A stretch of 64,000 nt of DNA, from the NCBI GenBank assembly GCA_039566865.1, contig CM076944.1:12050501-12114500 (forward strand), written 5' to 3'. Position numbers and translations under genes: made by a program. The notes beneath the pieces were generated by a model that was not told the DNA's origin, did no database searches, and saw only the letters and a program-made list of their open reading frames with translations. This document shows positions 1 through 11,624 of this stretch, one piece after another. The stretch comes from Aurelia coerulea (Eukaryota; Cnidaria; Scyphozoa; Semaeostomeae; Ulmaridae). How positions within the stretch are numbered: the stretch's first letter is position 1; each line of letters opens with the position of its first letter.

Positions 1-497
1 CGAAGCGAGCGCTTAACTTCTTAGTATATATATATAAAAGTCATGAAGCACACAGCATTTATTCTTTGTTTGGATATCAGAATTCAATCAAGTACTGTTA
101 TGGTAATTTGAGACGTAATCCATCCAAATTCCAAACAAGAGCCCACACAGTCAGTAACGCCAAAGAGGAGGTTGCCAGGGGGCTTAAATATCACTATTGA
201 CAGCAGGGTTCAATTGGGTTTTTAAAGGACACCAGTTATAAGAAATGGCAGGCTCATTTTTTTGAAAGTTAAGAAACAACCCTAGCTGTCATATTATTTA
301 CTTGTTTTGAGATTTTACGAAGAAATTTGGGAGCCCGCCTTCCTGCTAAAAGGGGAACCCGCTCTCCTGCCAAAAAGGCGTTTTTGGGGCAAAGGTGACA
401 TTTTATATACATATTGTAAGGAACACGTCAGAAACGTTTGGTAATAAAATGGTCGAAAAATGTAAGAAACTGCCTACCAGCTCGGGACCTCAGTTTC
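1..497. other. Non-coding flank, no gene seen
   Basis: No coding frame with family resemblance or plausible splice sites was found. The stretch around 345-415 (CCTGCCAAAA followed by a GGGGCAAAGGTGACATTTTA-type string) recurs in degraded form near 1692-1755 and 1815-1875, so part of this flank belongs to a short dispersed or tandem repeat that brackets the element at 502-1384. Confidence 0.5.
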
Positions 498-501
498 TTA
501 A

Positions 502-1384
502 CCCTAATCCTACCGGGGGGGGGGGTGTTTTCCACCCCCCCTGTCGGTTTTTTTGTTTTTTGCAGAGCATTCTTTAACGACAAAAGCTATGACCCTCAAA
601 CTCTCTGACAATTACTAATTATCTATTAGCTACATTTTGACAATTAAATTGTTGAACAATAGGTGTCACGTGACAGGTGACACTACCATATTTGGAGCAA
701 GAGTATTGGAAAAATTAATGATTTTGATATTTTTACTCCCAGAATTAGTTCCAAATGTTGACTATTGTACTTTAAAAGAATCAGCAAACAATTAGCTTTC
801 TATTGTTGTCAATAACAATGGAATGTGCTGACGTCAGCATTCTTAAATGATGACGTCACTCGGGCCGCCATTTTGGGTCATTTTGGCAAATTTTGAAGAT
901 TTTTCCAACATATTTTGTTTAAAAAGCATAGAATTGCGTTATGCAATACTTTAAAAGCATTTTGAACCAATTATTATCAATTTTTGGCAGAAAAACACAG
1001 TTTTTAGTTATGACGTCATCAATTTTCGTTATTTTCTTCCAAAATAACGATCTAAAAACAACTATATGCATGATATTTGAAAGGGAAATGAATAATACGC
1101 CAAATAAGAATGGAAAAAGTCATTCAGATTACCTTTATTCCGTTTTTAGAACGAATAAGCCGGAAAACCATATATTTTGACATTTTCCTGCATTATGACG
1201 TCATAGTGACGTCACCTAATGAGGTAGCCACGCCCAAAACTACCAATCAGTTAAGGATAGTTAGGACTACGCCCTTGCCAAGTTTCAATTATTTCCCATT
1301 AGTCTACGGCTATTTATAGAGGGGGGGTGGAAAGCATCCCCCCCCCGGCTATGCTAGATCAAAAAAAGCCCGGTAGGATTAGGG
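502..1384. mobile_element. G-run hairpin DNA element, copy E1 (TTAA-flanked)
   Basis: The ends are inverted repeats, CCCTAATCCTACCGG on the left and CCGGTAGGATTAGGG on the right, directly flanked by TTAA (498-501 and 1385-1388). Just inside each end lies a hairpin made of a G run, a short T/A loop and a C run. There is no transposase frame, so this is a non-autonomous element of 883 bp. Precise TTAA flanks are typical of piggyBac-type integration, but the ends do not match a family I can name. The interior holds five TGACGTCA palindromes (829, 851, 1011, 1196, 1207). ORF-like frames inside are spurious. Confidence 0.8.
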
Positions 1385-1388
1385 TTAA

Positions 1389-2300
1389 AAATACGCTTTT
1401 GATTTGATTTTGATTTGACTTTAATTTCTTTAGGCATTGGCCACGTCCGTTAATAATAACTAGATGCAAAAGAAAAGCAAACAAAATTGAATAACCTTAT
1501 TTACAAAACAATCTAAAAAGCAAATTAAAGTATTGCTAATCATTGTATGAAAGAGTGAAGCAGCATTCGCTGATGGTATTGCTGATACTTTTTTAAAACA
1601 ATTTATAAGTTTTGGATGATTTGACTTCACCAGAAAGATCGTTCCTTGAAGATATTATGTGAAAAAGGAACTGGTTTTGCTATCACACAGTACCGTTTTC
1701 CTCCCCAAAACGATCAGTTTTTGCGAGAAAGGAGACATTTTATATAAAAAACCCCCGGACAAAAATACGTTCAGATAATATTTGAAAAAAGGAACTGTCT
1801 CTTTTGTGACACAGTCCCAGTACTGCTTTCCTGCCCAAAATTACCAGTTTTTGGGACAAAGGTGATATTTTAGAATCATTCTTCCTTTTCCATTAATTTT
1901 TAAATATCTTCTTACCTCCTATCTCATCAAAATCATAAAGTTTGCCTGTAAAGCCTGGTTCTCTTTAGAGTCATAAGAATCATCATAAGAGTCATAAGAA
2001 ACATAATTTTGAAATCTTATGATGCTTACGATCCTTATGACTTTGTTGTTTTCACTGCATCATAACGATCGTAAGAAACATAATTTTCCTTAAAATCCCG
2101 CTATAATAGTGCAAGCTTGGCAAGAAATTCCTTTGAAAATGCAGTGTGGCCTTTGCTATCGCTCTCTCTTATGTTCCGATAATAGTGCAGCAGATTTTTG
2201 TGCTTTTTTCGCAAAAAGTGTTCAAAGTTATATAAAAGCACGAAATTTGGCAAATCTGTACAGTTTTTTTAGCTGAACAATATGGGCTATGGGCCCATCC
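1389..2300. other. Non-coding stretch with degraded short repeats
   Basis: No gene is visible. Two degraded copies of a roughly 110-bp repeat lie at about 1690-1755 and 1790-1875, related to 345-415. Around 1960-2095 there is an imperfect inverted arrangement of CATAAGA and TCTTATG blocks. Neither resembles a named element. Confidence 0.4.
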
Positions 2301-2313
2301 GAAAATTTCAAGA

Positions 2314-2620
2314 TTTTTCATAATGGTGGCATTTTCAAAATGGCAACCATTATTTTAGACAAACTATCATAACTGACTATTGCATCGCCAGAAATGCGTG
2401 GAACTTTACAACTTTATGCGATTTATGTTGTTCACTATGCTAAGTTAAATTTAGGTCCAAATTTTTCATAATGGCGGCATTTTCACAATTGCAGCCATTG
2501 TTTTAAACAAATTATCATAACTAACTATTGCATCGCCAGAAATGTGTGGAACTTTGCAACTTTATGCGATTTATGTTGTTAATTATGCTAAGTTAAATTT
2601 AGGCCCAAATTTCTCATAAT
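2314..2620. repeat. 148-bp tandem repeat, two units plus start of a third
   Basis: The string TTTCATAATGG begins each unit; unit starts are at about 2314, 2462 and 2610, a spacing of exactly 148 bp. Shared internal blocks include TGCATCGCCAGAAATG and TTTATGCGATTTATG. The third start runs directly into the left arm of the foldback element at 2622, so the array probably belongs to that element's outer region. There is no coding capacity. Confidence 0.8.
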
Positions 2621-2621
2621 G

Positions 2622-5115
2622 GCGGCTGGTCTTTCAAACAAATGATCAAAACTGATTTTTGGGTTGAATGAAAGTTAGAAAACCTACAAAAATGCATTTG
2701 CTAATAAAGTTGAAATTATATTTCTAAGATATCTTTAACTTGTTAATCATTTTCTGCAATTTCTTTGTCTATCAAAATGACGGCTACATATTTCCAACAA
2801 GGTTTTAAAACTTTTTCTTGACAGTACTTTGTCCTGGAAAAAACCGTGCACGCCAAAATGCAGTTTTAAATTGTTATCCTTGATCGCATTCACCCCCACA
2901 CTTGCATAATGCTGTGCAAACTAAGCCAGATTTGAAGCATTTACACCTCTCTCTGCAACCAAATTCGGAACTACAGCCACATCTCAAAAGTTTTTTTTTC
3001 AAGCATCAGAAGCCTATCCACCTTGACATCCAATTATCAAGGGGCCCTTTGGACCAACCCATTCATGTGGTGATAGAAGCATTCGGTACAGGGGACAAGC
3101 TGCGATTCCAAATGATACTCTTGAGTGTGGCTCTCCTCGTGTGTTGAAACAATACATCTAGCGTTGGGGGTATCGCATCAATCGGTTTACCCTTACATAC
3201 ATACATACATGATGCTGATGATGATGATGTTTATTCACAAATCAGCTAGAACTAAATACTTACTGATTCGTACATATTTATTTGGTGAAGCAGGTTAAAA
3301 TGGTTAAAATAATGGCAGCTTGCAGCTGCTGAGGACCTGCTATCTACGATTAAAATAAATGTTAATACAGTTTAGGAATTAAAATTGAACGTTAGAAATA
3401 CGTAAAATCCGATATTTTATTTAAAAGTTGTCCTGTGCCCTTAGCAAAGGTCATTTTCTGCCACTGTGCTCTGAACTTCCCGATCGATCTTTTAAAGGAG
3501 TCAGTGATCGTTTTCTTTTGATCTTCTTTCAGGGTGTTCCACAGTAATGATCCCCTCTAGCGTATCGATTTTCTCCCGGCCTCAGTTCTGTCTGTACTCG
3601 CATATATCATAAATCCGATCAGGCACTGTCTGTAGATGTGCATTTTGCATGACGATCAATAGTTTTCTCTTATAAAGATATGATATTGGGTCCCATTTAC
3701 TTTTCGTAATATATCTTCATCAGGATTGCTTCTTGTAGTGCCATGGATGATTTTTGCAGCCTGCACGTGAACTTTTTCAATGTCCCGACAAGACTCTCGC
3801 TGCATGATCCCCATACAGCTAAGCAGTAGGTAACTGATGGGATGATAGTTTTGAAATAAATCTGTTCTAAGAAAGCCTTTGGGAGATACTTCATACTCTT
3901 TGATATTTTTTACTTTTGGATTAAATGACTGGTTATATGGTTGATTTGTGGTTGCCAAGACAGCTTTCTTTTGATCTAATTTTACACCGTGCATTTGGCT
4001 ATAATATGCAATAATATGCATTTGGCTTCAGCTACATATTCTATTGATGTTTCTTCGGGTTTAGTTCGTTCAAATGACCACTGAACTTTTGTCTGTTGTC
4101 TAGTAACACTTTTTTCTTGCCAGTATGTATTGTTAGTTTATGCCTGGTGCACCAACTTTGAACATCATTTAAATTTTCTCCAAGGACTCATGCACCTCAT
4201 CAATGGAATTGCCTTGCAGTAGTCTATAGTATAATCTGCAACCATCTCTATTTAACCCTGAGATGTGCAAAAAGGGAAATCCTCGACATATATAGAAAAC
4301 AATTGTGGGCCTAGCAGCGATCCTTGTGGAACCCATGAGTGATACAATGCAGTTCTGATTTTTCCTCATTGATCACAGCAAATAGTTGTCGGTCAGATAA
4401 ATAATCGTTTATCCACTCAGCGACGTCGTTTGCTTGTCCTACTCCCTGAAGTTTTAGCTGTATGATGGAATGATCCACCGTATCAAAAGCCTTACGGAAT
4501 TCAATCAGTATTATGCCAACAGACTTCCCTCGATCAATTTCCATTTTCCATTTCTCCAATAAGGGTATATTTTTAACTTGGCCCAGGCCAGCTATGACCA
4601 TATCAATTCCATTTCAATATTTTGCTAGCCCGTTAGCCAGACCCAAATGCAACGAAAGTTCCTTTGAAATTGGGTCTATTTACTGTAGCTTGAAGTGTAA
4701 ATCTTGAAACTTTTGCTGTATGTGGCTGTTTTTCTTTGCACCATTGCACTACACACAACCAGAAGAATTTGAAATTTCCATTTTTCCATTTCGGTAGTCC
4801 CTAATTTGGTTGCAGAGAAAGGTGTAAATGCTTCAAATCAGGCTTAGTTTGCATAGCATTATGCAAGTGTGGGGGTGAATGCAATTAAGGATAACAATTT
4901 AAAACTGCACTTTGGCGTCCAAGTTTTAAAACCATGTTGGAAATGTGTAGCCGTCATTTTGATAGACATACCTAGAATTTGCAGAAAATGATTAACGAGT
5001 TAAAGATATCTTAGAAATATAATTTCAACTTTATTAGCATATGCATTTTTGTAAATTTTCTAACTTTCTTTTAACCCAAAAATCAGTTTTGATCATTTGT
5101 TTGAAAGGCCAGCCA
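2622..5115. mobile_element. Foldback element, about 350-bp inverted arms around a LINE remnant
   Basis: The sequence at 2622-2975 reappears reverse-complemented at about 4790-5115, with blocks such as AAACAAATGATCAAAACTG versus CAGTTTTGATCATTTGTTT and a matching GTGGGGGTGAATG motif. The loop holds a broken retrotransposon (3205-4610). No transposase was found and no target duplication could be defined, so it is either a foldback MITE with the LINE inserted in its loop or an inverted duplication. Confidence 0.7.
3205..4610 (-). pseudogene. LINE reverse transcriptase remnant (frameshifted)
   Basis: Read on the minus strand, 4601-4311 encodes RT palm sequence with FRKAFDTVDHSI (motif A) and WINDYLSDRQ. 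The PQG-box region that follows is frameshifted into another frame around 4369-4170, where GSTRIAARPTIVFYICRGFP is a shifted remnant of the usual GS-LGP-LF-Y pattern. Further downstream, 3894-3697 retains the post-RT region (YFKTIIPSVTYCLAVWG). The 3' end is marked by AATAAA (minus strand, 3235-3230) followed by an (ATC)n tail near 3228-3210, as in many non-LTR elements. Several frameshifts and a missing 5' half show it is dead. It belongs to the Jockey/CR1 side of LINEs; the exact clade was not resolved. Confidence 0.8.
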
Positions 5116-5506
5116 CCATCAATCATCAAGGGTATCAAGAGAAGAACATTTTTTCTAAAGCAGGTTGTCAAAAGTGCTATTTCATTTTTTTAGACGAATT
5201 TTTACGTTTTGTAGTATAGTTTTTGCCGATTCTTTCTAAAGCCGGTTATCATTTCGAAGGAAAAAGTTCTTAAAGCCGGGTGAACAATATCTTTCGTTGA
5301 GTCCACATCCCCGTACAGTTGAAGGTCAAGTAACCTCCAATCTTCTTGCATGGTTATCAAATTTATTCTCAAGCATTCTCAGAATTCTTAAGAGTTGCCA
5401 TCAAAGTCATGCTACTTCTTTTTAACAAGAATTTAGAAGAAATTAAGAATGTTCATAAGACTTCTCTCAAGGCAGAAAATTATCATGATAGACATGATCA
5501 TGTGCG
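5116..5506. other. Spacer between foldback element and LINE
   Basis: No gene seen. There are two degraded copies of a TTTCTAAAGC-GGTT motif (about 5153 and 5233) and a related AAAGCCGGGTG string (5273), which also occurs inside the minisatellite element at about 41071. Confidence 0.35.
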
Positions 5507-8500
5507 TTGGCAAGGCCTTTTATTGTTGATGCTCACATGCTGCAGCAGTCGAGGTCACTCGAGGTCACTGACAACCGGTTTGAACGTGCAGTTTTTTTTT
5601 CATCTAACAATATAGCGACCGGTCCTATCGCATCACTCTCTGCAAGTTTCGATATAAATGATGGTATCACGTCAGATTCTGGTATCTTTTTTCAAATCTG
5701 AATCTTTCTTAGTAAATAATTACCAAAAACCTATGCGCCGTGATAGGAACGAATTTGGTGGAGGCATTATGCTGAATGTTAGGAAAGGTGCCGTTTGCAG
5801 TCGAGTCCCAGTGCTAGAGACTCCTTCTATTGAGCTTTTGTGCTCGGAAATGATAATCAGCAAAAAGAAATGGATTATTTATCATATATACCGGCCTCCT
5901 GAACCCAGCAACATAGATTCGCTTTTCAGAGATCTTTCAGCTTCTTTAAATGCTGCTTTAGATAAATATGACAATGTGATAATAATGGGGGATATCAATA
6001 TAGATACCCTTAATCGGCAAGATACTGGACACAGTAAGCTAGTTTCCTTTTGTGATGTCTTTGGGTTATCAAATTTAGTGACTGCTAAAACATGTTTTAC
6101 GAGAAACAGTAGTTCGTCCATTGCTGTCATCCATTGATGTCGGCCGAGAAGCTTCCAAAAAACTTCTGTGTTTGAGACGGGCTTAAGTATCACAGTCTTG
6201 TCATAACGGTTATGAAGTCTCATCTTCCTAGACTTAAGACTAAGGTAATGAAATATCGCAGCTACAAAAGGTTTGATGCCGAAAATTTCCTGTCAGATGT
6301 AAAATTCGGTTCTCCCGAGGATCATGAGCAAGCGTATGATAACCTTGTCTGTACTTTTCGAAAATTGGTTGATAAACATGCTCCCCTAAAAACTAAAGTG
6401 CAACGAGGAAATAGTGCTCCTTTTATGACACGTGAACTAAAAAAGGGAATTTATACCAGAACGAGATTAAAGAAAAAATACATTGAAAATCCTACCAAAG
6501 AAAATGATCTGAAATTCAAAAGACAGAGAAACAAATGTGTTTCTTTAACCCTATTTTAACCGGGGGGGGGGGGCGTTTTTCGCTCCCCCTATCGGATTTT
6601 TCTTGATAGCTCCCAAACGATGGCACTTACGATGCTGAAACTCCTTGACTTTTCCTAAAATTTAGTTTGCAATCAAAAAATAGAAATTTCAATATCTATT
6701 GTCTGACCACGTGACCACCACATGCCCATATTTGGAGAGTGGTCACAAAGAAATCATTTAAAACGGCTCTAATTTCTTCCTTTGTTACTAAATCTCAACA
6801 ATATATATACCATTCGATTCGTCTTGATGAGTACTCTCATTTGATATATAATTTATTCATATTTGCTGACATCAGCAGTTTATTATTTCCATGACGTCAT
6901 AAACATTTATGATGTCATATTCCTAATGAATGAGTAATTTTTCATGTAAAACTGATGGAATTACCTCAAATATCGATAAAGGTACTTGATTTCACCAATA
7001 ATATGCGAAATTAATGGTTTAAATCATAATTATTGAGCTAACAATTTTGCATTGAATCAAATTTTCATTATTCAATTAGTTAATTCATTAGAAACCACAA
7101 ATATCCGTATGAAACCATATGGAACTACAAATTAATGATATCGTTCATGTATTTGGATGGTTTTTTGCCAATTTTATCTTGCTATTTGCTAATAATGAGT
7201 CCTTTTCTGCAAATAGCTCCATTTTCTCAAAATTTTCATTGTTTTTGGTTGCCTAGCAACCAATCACGTGACTATTGATTGTTTGGTACTATTTTTAGAT
7301 TCTCCTTTGTTCAATTATGACACAGTGCAAGTTTCATTGTCATAGCTGTTATATTTGCGGAGAAAAACAGGGGGGGGGGGGGCGAAAAACGCCCCCCCCG
7401 GTAGAAAATCACTTTTTTTTACCCGGTTAAAATAGGGTTCTTTAAGGAAGAAGGCAATTAAGCAGCATTTCAAACAAGCAACAGAAAATGGACTGGTATC
7501 AATTTGTGCTTTCTGGAATCTTGTCAAACCTTTTCATTCCAACAAAGGTGGCTTAGCTGGTAGTGACATTTCCTTGGTTAAAGATAATAAATTATAACTG
7601 AAGACAAAGAGTTAACGGAAATCTTTAATGATCATTATGTTAACATCGTAGAAATGTCAAGTGGTGTAAAACCCTGCAACATAGCAGATACGGTTGCAAC
7701 TGACGATGATCGGAATATCATTCGGCTGATTCTCGAAAAATACAAAAACCATCCGAGTGTCTTAGCTATCATTCAAAATCCTAACAACAATTTCAACTCG
7801 TTTTCTTTCAGCGAAGTACAGGTTTGCCAAGTCAAAGAACAATTATGGTCCTTGAACGGTAGAAAATCAACGGGCGAAGATCAAATAAAAAAACTTGTTC
7901 TTTTAGCTGCAAACAAGCTTGCGGTCCATCTGACTGATGCTATTAACAGCAGCATGGATATAGGTTTCCGAACAATGCAAAACGCGCCGCCGTATGTCCT
8001 TTAGACAAAGGGGAGGCAATTCGTACAGTTGAAAGAAATTTTCGCCCAGTTAGTATACTAAATATCTTCTCTAAAATCTATGAAAAGATTTTGAAAAATC
8101 AACTTATTCCATACTTAGATGAAACCCTTTCGCTTTTCATTGCTGCTTATATAAAATCAAATGGCACACAACATGTCTTGATAAGAATGCTCGAAGAATG
8201 GAGGGTTAAACTTGATTTCCTTGAAAATATCCTTGATTGCATTCCAAATGATTTACTTATAGCCAAACTACATGCATATGGTTTCGATGAAAATGCTCTT
8301 GTCCTTATTTACTCCTACCTGAAACGACGCAAACAGTCTGTGAGAATCAATAATACGTATAGCTCTTTTCAAACCATTCTATCAGGAGTACCTCAAGGCT
8401 CTGTTTTGGGCCCTATTTTATTTAATGTTTACATGATTAATCTCTTTTTGTTCATCAAACAAGCAACATTACATAATTATGCCGACGATAACACTCTGGC

Positions 8501-8660
8501 TTATTTTTCCAAGACTTTATCAAATTTGATTGGGGTACTGGAGAAGGCAGCTGGAGTTGCTTTGAGTTGGTTGAAAAAAAATTAAATGATAGCAAATCCA
8601 GATAAGAGCCATGCACTCCTTATCAGAAATACTAATAAAATAAAAATAATACGCCTCTAA
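5507..8660 (+). pseudogene. LINE with EEP endonuclease and RT, split by a DNA element
   Basis: The order of parts matches a one-ORF-type non-LTR element: the C-terminal half of an endonuclease/exonuclease/phosphatase domain (5658-6137, with YRPP and IIMGDINID, the latter carrying the catalytic GD-N pattern), a basic linker (6212-6548, KHAPLKTKV), then the linker and RT (7446-8585) with NFRPVSI, GVPQGSVLGP and NYADDN. The frame is broken by indels near 6137, 7640 and 8000. RT motif A (normally DLSKAFD) is replaced by a rearranged segment before CIPNDLL, so the catalytic aspartate of that motif is missing. E2 (6549-7437) interrupts the linker. The protein is closely similar in layout to the LINE at 48225-50962, so it is the same family. 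The 3' end abuts the opposing LINE at about 8695. Confidence 0.88.
6549..7437. mobile_element. G-run hairpin DNA element, copy E2, inserted in LINE ORF
   Basis: The terminal inverted repeats are CCCTATTTTAACC on the left and GGTTAAAATAGGG on the right, with inner G-run/C-run hairpins at both ends (about 6562-6588 and 7370-7400). It is flanked by an exact 8-bp duplication TTCTTTAA (6541-6548 and 7438-7445). Removing element plus one duplication restores the LINE reading frame across the site, so the boundaries are certain. No transposase is present. One TGACGTCA lies at 6892. It is the same family as 60819-62824 (opposite orientation). Confidence 0.92.
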
Positions 8661-8694
8661 ACCCAAAAACAACGGATACTACACTGTAAAGTTT

Positions 8695-9806
8695 TATGGT
8701 CTTGACTTCTATTTTCTCCTTCTCTTTCTACGCCTCTCGTCCTCCTTCACCCCCTTTACATCATGACTTTCACAAACAGTACGAATTAGCCTTCCCCATT
8801 CTTGTCTGTTATCTACAACAGCCTTCCATAGATCTAGTAAATGACCACATTTCAAAGCATTTTTGCAGGTATCCTTAAATCTCAGATTGGGTCGGCCAAC
8901 AGGACGAGATCCATGAAATAATTCACTGTGTAATAGTGCCTTGACTGGTCTGTCGTCATCCATTCTACAGATATGGCTAAGCCAGCGCAAACGATTTCCA
9001 ACTAGCTTCAATTCAATATCTTCAACACCTGCACGCCTTAGGACCCCGTCATTACTGACAAAATGGTCCCACTTGATCTTCAAGATAAGACGGAGATGAC
9101 GCTGCTGAATGGCACGGAGTTTTCTGACTTGATGCTGGTATAAAGTCCATGTTTCACTTCCATACACTAAAATTGGCATTAAACATTGGTTGCAGACTTT
9201 GATTTTGGTTTGTATCGTTATATCGAGTGAATCCAATAATCTTTTTCGCAGACGCCCATACGCACACGATGTTGCCTGAATACGAGATGCGTGTTCTTCT
9301 CTCATGGAGCAGTCGTTGGTAACATAGCTTCCTAGGTATTTGAAACGAGTGACATTAGCTAATTTTGTTTCATGAATGAAGAAATCGGCATTTGTTCCAA
9401 TACACATAGTCTCTGTCTTGGTAGTGGTGATGCGGAGACCCATTTGTTAAAAGTAGTTGCAAACCAGGAGCTGTGTCGCTAAAAATTACAATGTCCTCAG
9501 CATATTGAGCCTCTCTGATAAATTCTGCAAGGACTTTGGTTTTTGCTTTAAGTCTGCTGAGGTCAAAGAGATCACCATCATAACGAAATCTGATTTTTAC
9601 ACTGCAGGTATACTTGAATTCCTTGAAAGCGAGCAAAAGTAAACCTGCCGCATAGATGCCAAACAGTGTTGGTGCTAGTTTGCAACCTTGCTTGACGCCA
9701 CTGTTATACTCAAAATACTGGGTTAGATCACCATCCACAATGAGTCTTGCTTTTATTTCTGCATGTAACTTTTTGATGATTCTTACAAATTTTGGAGGGC
9801 AGCCTA
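8695..9806 (-). pseudogene. LINE RT remnant with long C-terminal region
   Basis: On the minus strand, 9834-9370 encodes RT palm sequence (GCPPKFVRIIKKLH, NSGVKQGCKLAPTLF, then YAEDIVIFSD in place of the usual YADD box). After a frameshift near 9440, 9443-8709 encodes the conserved downstream region (FKYLGSYVTND, RIQAT, VYGSETWTLY, RRAGVEDIE, RLRWLSHICRMDD, KDTCKNALK). The KQGCKLAPTLF form of the PQG box and the GSETWT block differ from the other LINEs in this window, so this is a separate clade, probably RTE- or I-group-like. The 5' half is missing; the break coincides with the MITE at 9807. Confidence 0.85.
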
Positions 9807-10047
9807 CAATCGTGGACAAAATATATTGGAACAACGTAAGATTCTACAATAAAATTCTACAATTTCAATCGAACAATCCCCCCCCCCCTTTTTACCCCTG
9901 ATACAATGTTGCTTGGGTGTTTTCAGCTTCAAGATGCCAACCAACATTGTTTTGGGGGCAAAAGGGGGTGGTGCAAATGTAAGAGTGAGAAGAATTGAGA
10001 TAATCACCATAGAATTAACTTTGTTCCAAATATTTTGTCCAGGATTG
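9807..10047. mobile_element. Short inverted-repeat MITE, family F, copy 1
   Basis: The ends are CAATCGTGGACAAAATAT on the left and, in reverse complement, CAATCCTGGACAAAATAT on the right. The body contains a C-run near 9879-9891. A second copy in the same orientation lies at 11050-11292. At 241 bp with no ORF it is non-autonomous. No clean target duplication could be called. The left end sits exactly where the LINE sequence stops. Confidence 0.78.
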
Positions 10048-10326
10048 TCTGGCAAAAACATTGATTTAAAAGACTTTGCCTGTGAACAGTGAACGTTGTA
10101 TAACGTTTAACTTTCTTCGTTTTCGATCAAACATGTAACCATCTTCTACGTAAAGAAAGAATACTGTGCCACACCTCAAGTGACACACCCAACTAACACA
10201 AAAGAATGATTATAGAACTCAACTAAATCTGCAGTAATGATTGAATAAGGACACAATGTTTTGATGCTCCTTTTAAAAACTATTGGAATCCAAATAGAGC
10301 AGAGACAGTGCCATTATATGATTTGA

Positions 10327-10589
10327 TCACGGGTAACCACTAGGGTAACCATGATTTCATACTATTTTTCGTTGAATAAGCACGAGTAACCACGGGTAAC
10401 CACGGGTAACCACGGGTAACCACGGGTAACCACGGGTAACCACGGGTAACCATAATATTTAAAAGGAAATATAACTTTCCTTTTAAATATTATGGTTACC
10501 CGTGGTTACCTGTGGTTAGCCGTGCTTATTCAATGCAAAATAGTATGAAATCATGGTTACCCTTGTGGTTACCCATGTGGTTACCCGTG
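10327..10589. repeat. GGGTAACCAC minisatellite inside a cruciform
   Basis: About seven direct copies of the 10-mer CACGGGTAAC occupy roughly 10380-10450. The whole segment is palindromic around 10466-10470 (AAGGAAATATAACTTTCCTT): the right half reads GTTACCCGTG and repeats the block ATGATTTCATACTATTTT in reverse. The arms are about 130 bp. The structure suggests a foldback MITE whose arm has expanded into a minisatellite. Confidence 0.85.
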
Positions 10590-11049
10590 CCAAGGCCCAT
10601 CAGTGTATACATAAGATAATTGTAATGCAAAATTGCAAATACCACATAGTCCTAAGATCGGCTATCTTTGCGAGAAGCTGCCATATTTGTTATCATAGAG
10701 ATTTTACATGCCAAAAGACGCCATTATTTCTGAATATCAGTTTGTTTATTGGAATTATGGATGAATGGCCTGAATTTATTGCTCTATCAGATTATAAAGA
10801 ACAGTCAGACACGACCGTACTCGTCGTAAGCACTATAAAACTGGTTTATGATATGATGTTCTGACAATGTGTGAAGATATGCCAATTCCATCGTCAATAA
10901 TGAGCTCTTTCTTGCTAATTTGATCATTCATCCTGTTATAAGTGTTGAATGTTACATTTTTTACTGATGCCATCTTACTGGTAAAGATTCTAATTATTTT
11001 TCGCATTTCCCCCTTTCCTTGATCAACCATACCAGTTTCTTCATACAGA
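10590..11049. other. Non-coding stretch between repeats
   Basis: Short open frames on both strands have no recognisable domain, splice context or repeat similarity. Nothing specific is seen here. Confidence 0.4.
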
Positions 11050-11292
11050 CAATCGCGGACAAAATATATTGGAACAACGTAAGATTCTACAATAAGATTC
11101 TACAATTTCAATCGAACAACCCCCCCCCCCCTCCTTTTACCCCTGATACAATGTTGCTTGGGTGTTTTCAGCTTCAAGATGCCAACCAACATTCTTTCGG
11201 GGGTAAAAGGGGGTGGTGCAAATGTAAGAGTGAGAAGAATTGAGATAATCACCATAAAAATAACTTTGTTCCAAATATTTGGTACAGGATTG
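11050..11292. mobile_element. Short inverted-repeat MITE, family F, copy 2
   Basis: This is a near-identical copy of 9807-10047 in the same orientation, with the same CAATCGCGGACAAAATAT left end, the internal C run near 11120 and the TTCCAAATATTTGG right end. The two copies flank about 1 kb containing the GGGTAAC cruciform. Confidence 0.78.
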
Positions 11293-11624
11293 TAGTCTTG
11301 ATAGGGTTAATCTACTTTACACTACTACGACTACGATACCAGGAGGAGCAAAATACCATGTCAACCCCGAGGCCTTAAAAAGAAGAAAAACTACAAGCTA
11401 GGGCATCTTGCAACCAAACAATTTCGAGTGAAGATTTGGAAGGTTTAGAACCAAGAAAGGCAATGTAAAATCTATTTTTTGGTTGCAAGCTTCCTTAAGA
11501 CACATAATTGCAGAAAGAAAGAAAACAAACAAACAAACAAACAAACAGACAAAACAAAAACAAAAATAAATTACTAAAAACAGACACATAAAGAAGGGAT
11601 TTGGGTGCTCTATTCACAGGGATT

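Noticed and set aside
11398..11589. Minus-strand frame with a Phe/Cys/Val-rich run
   Set aside because: It is caused by an (AAAC)n-like low-complexity stretch at 11523-11570.
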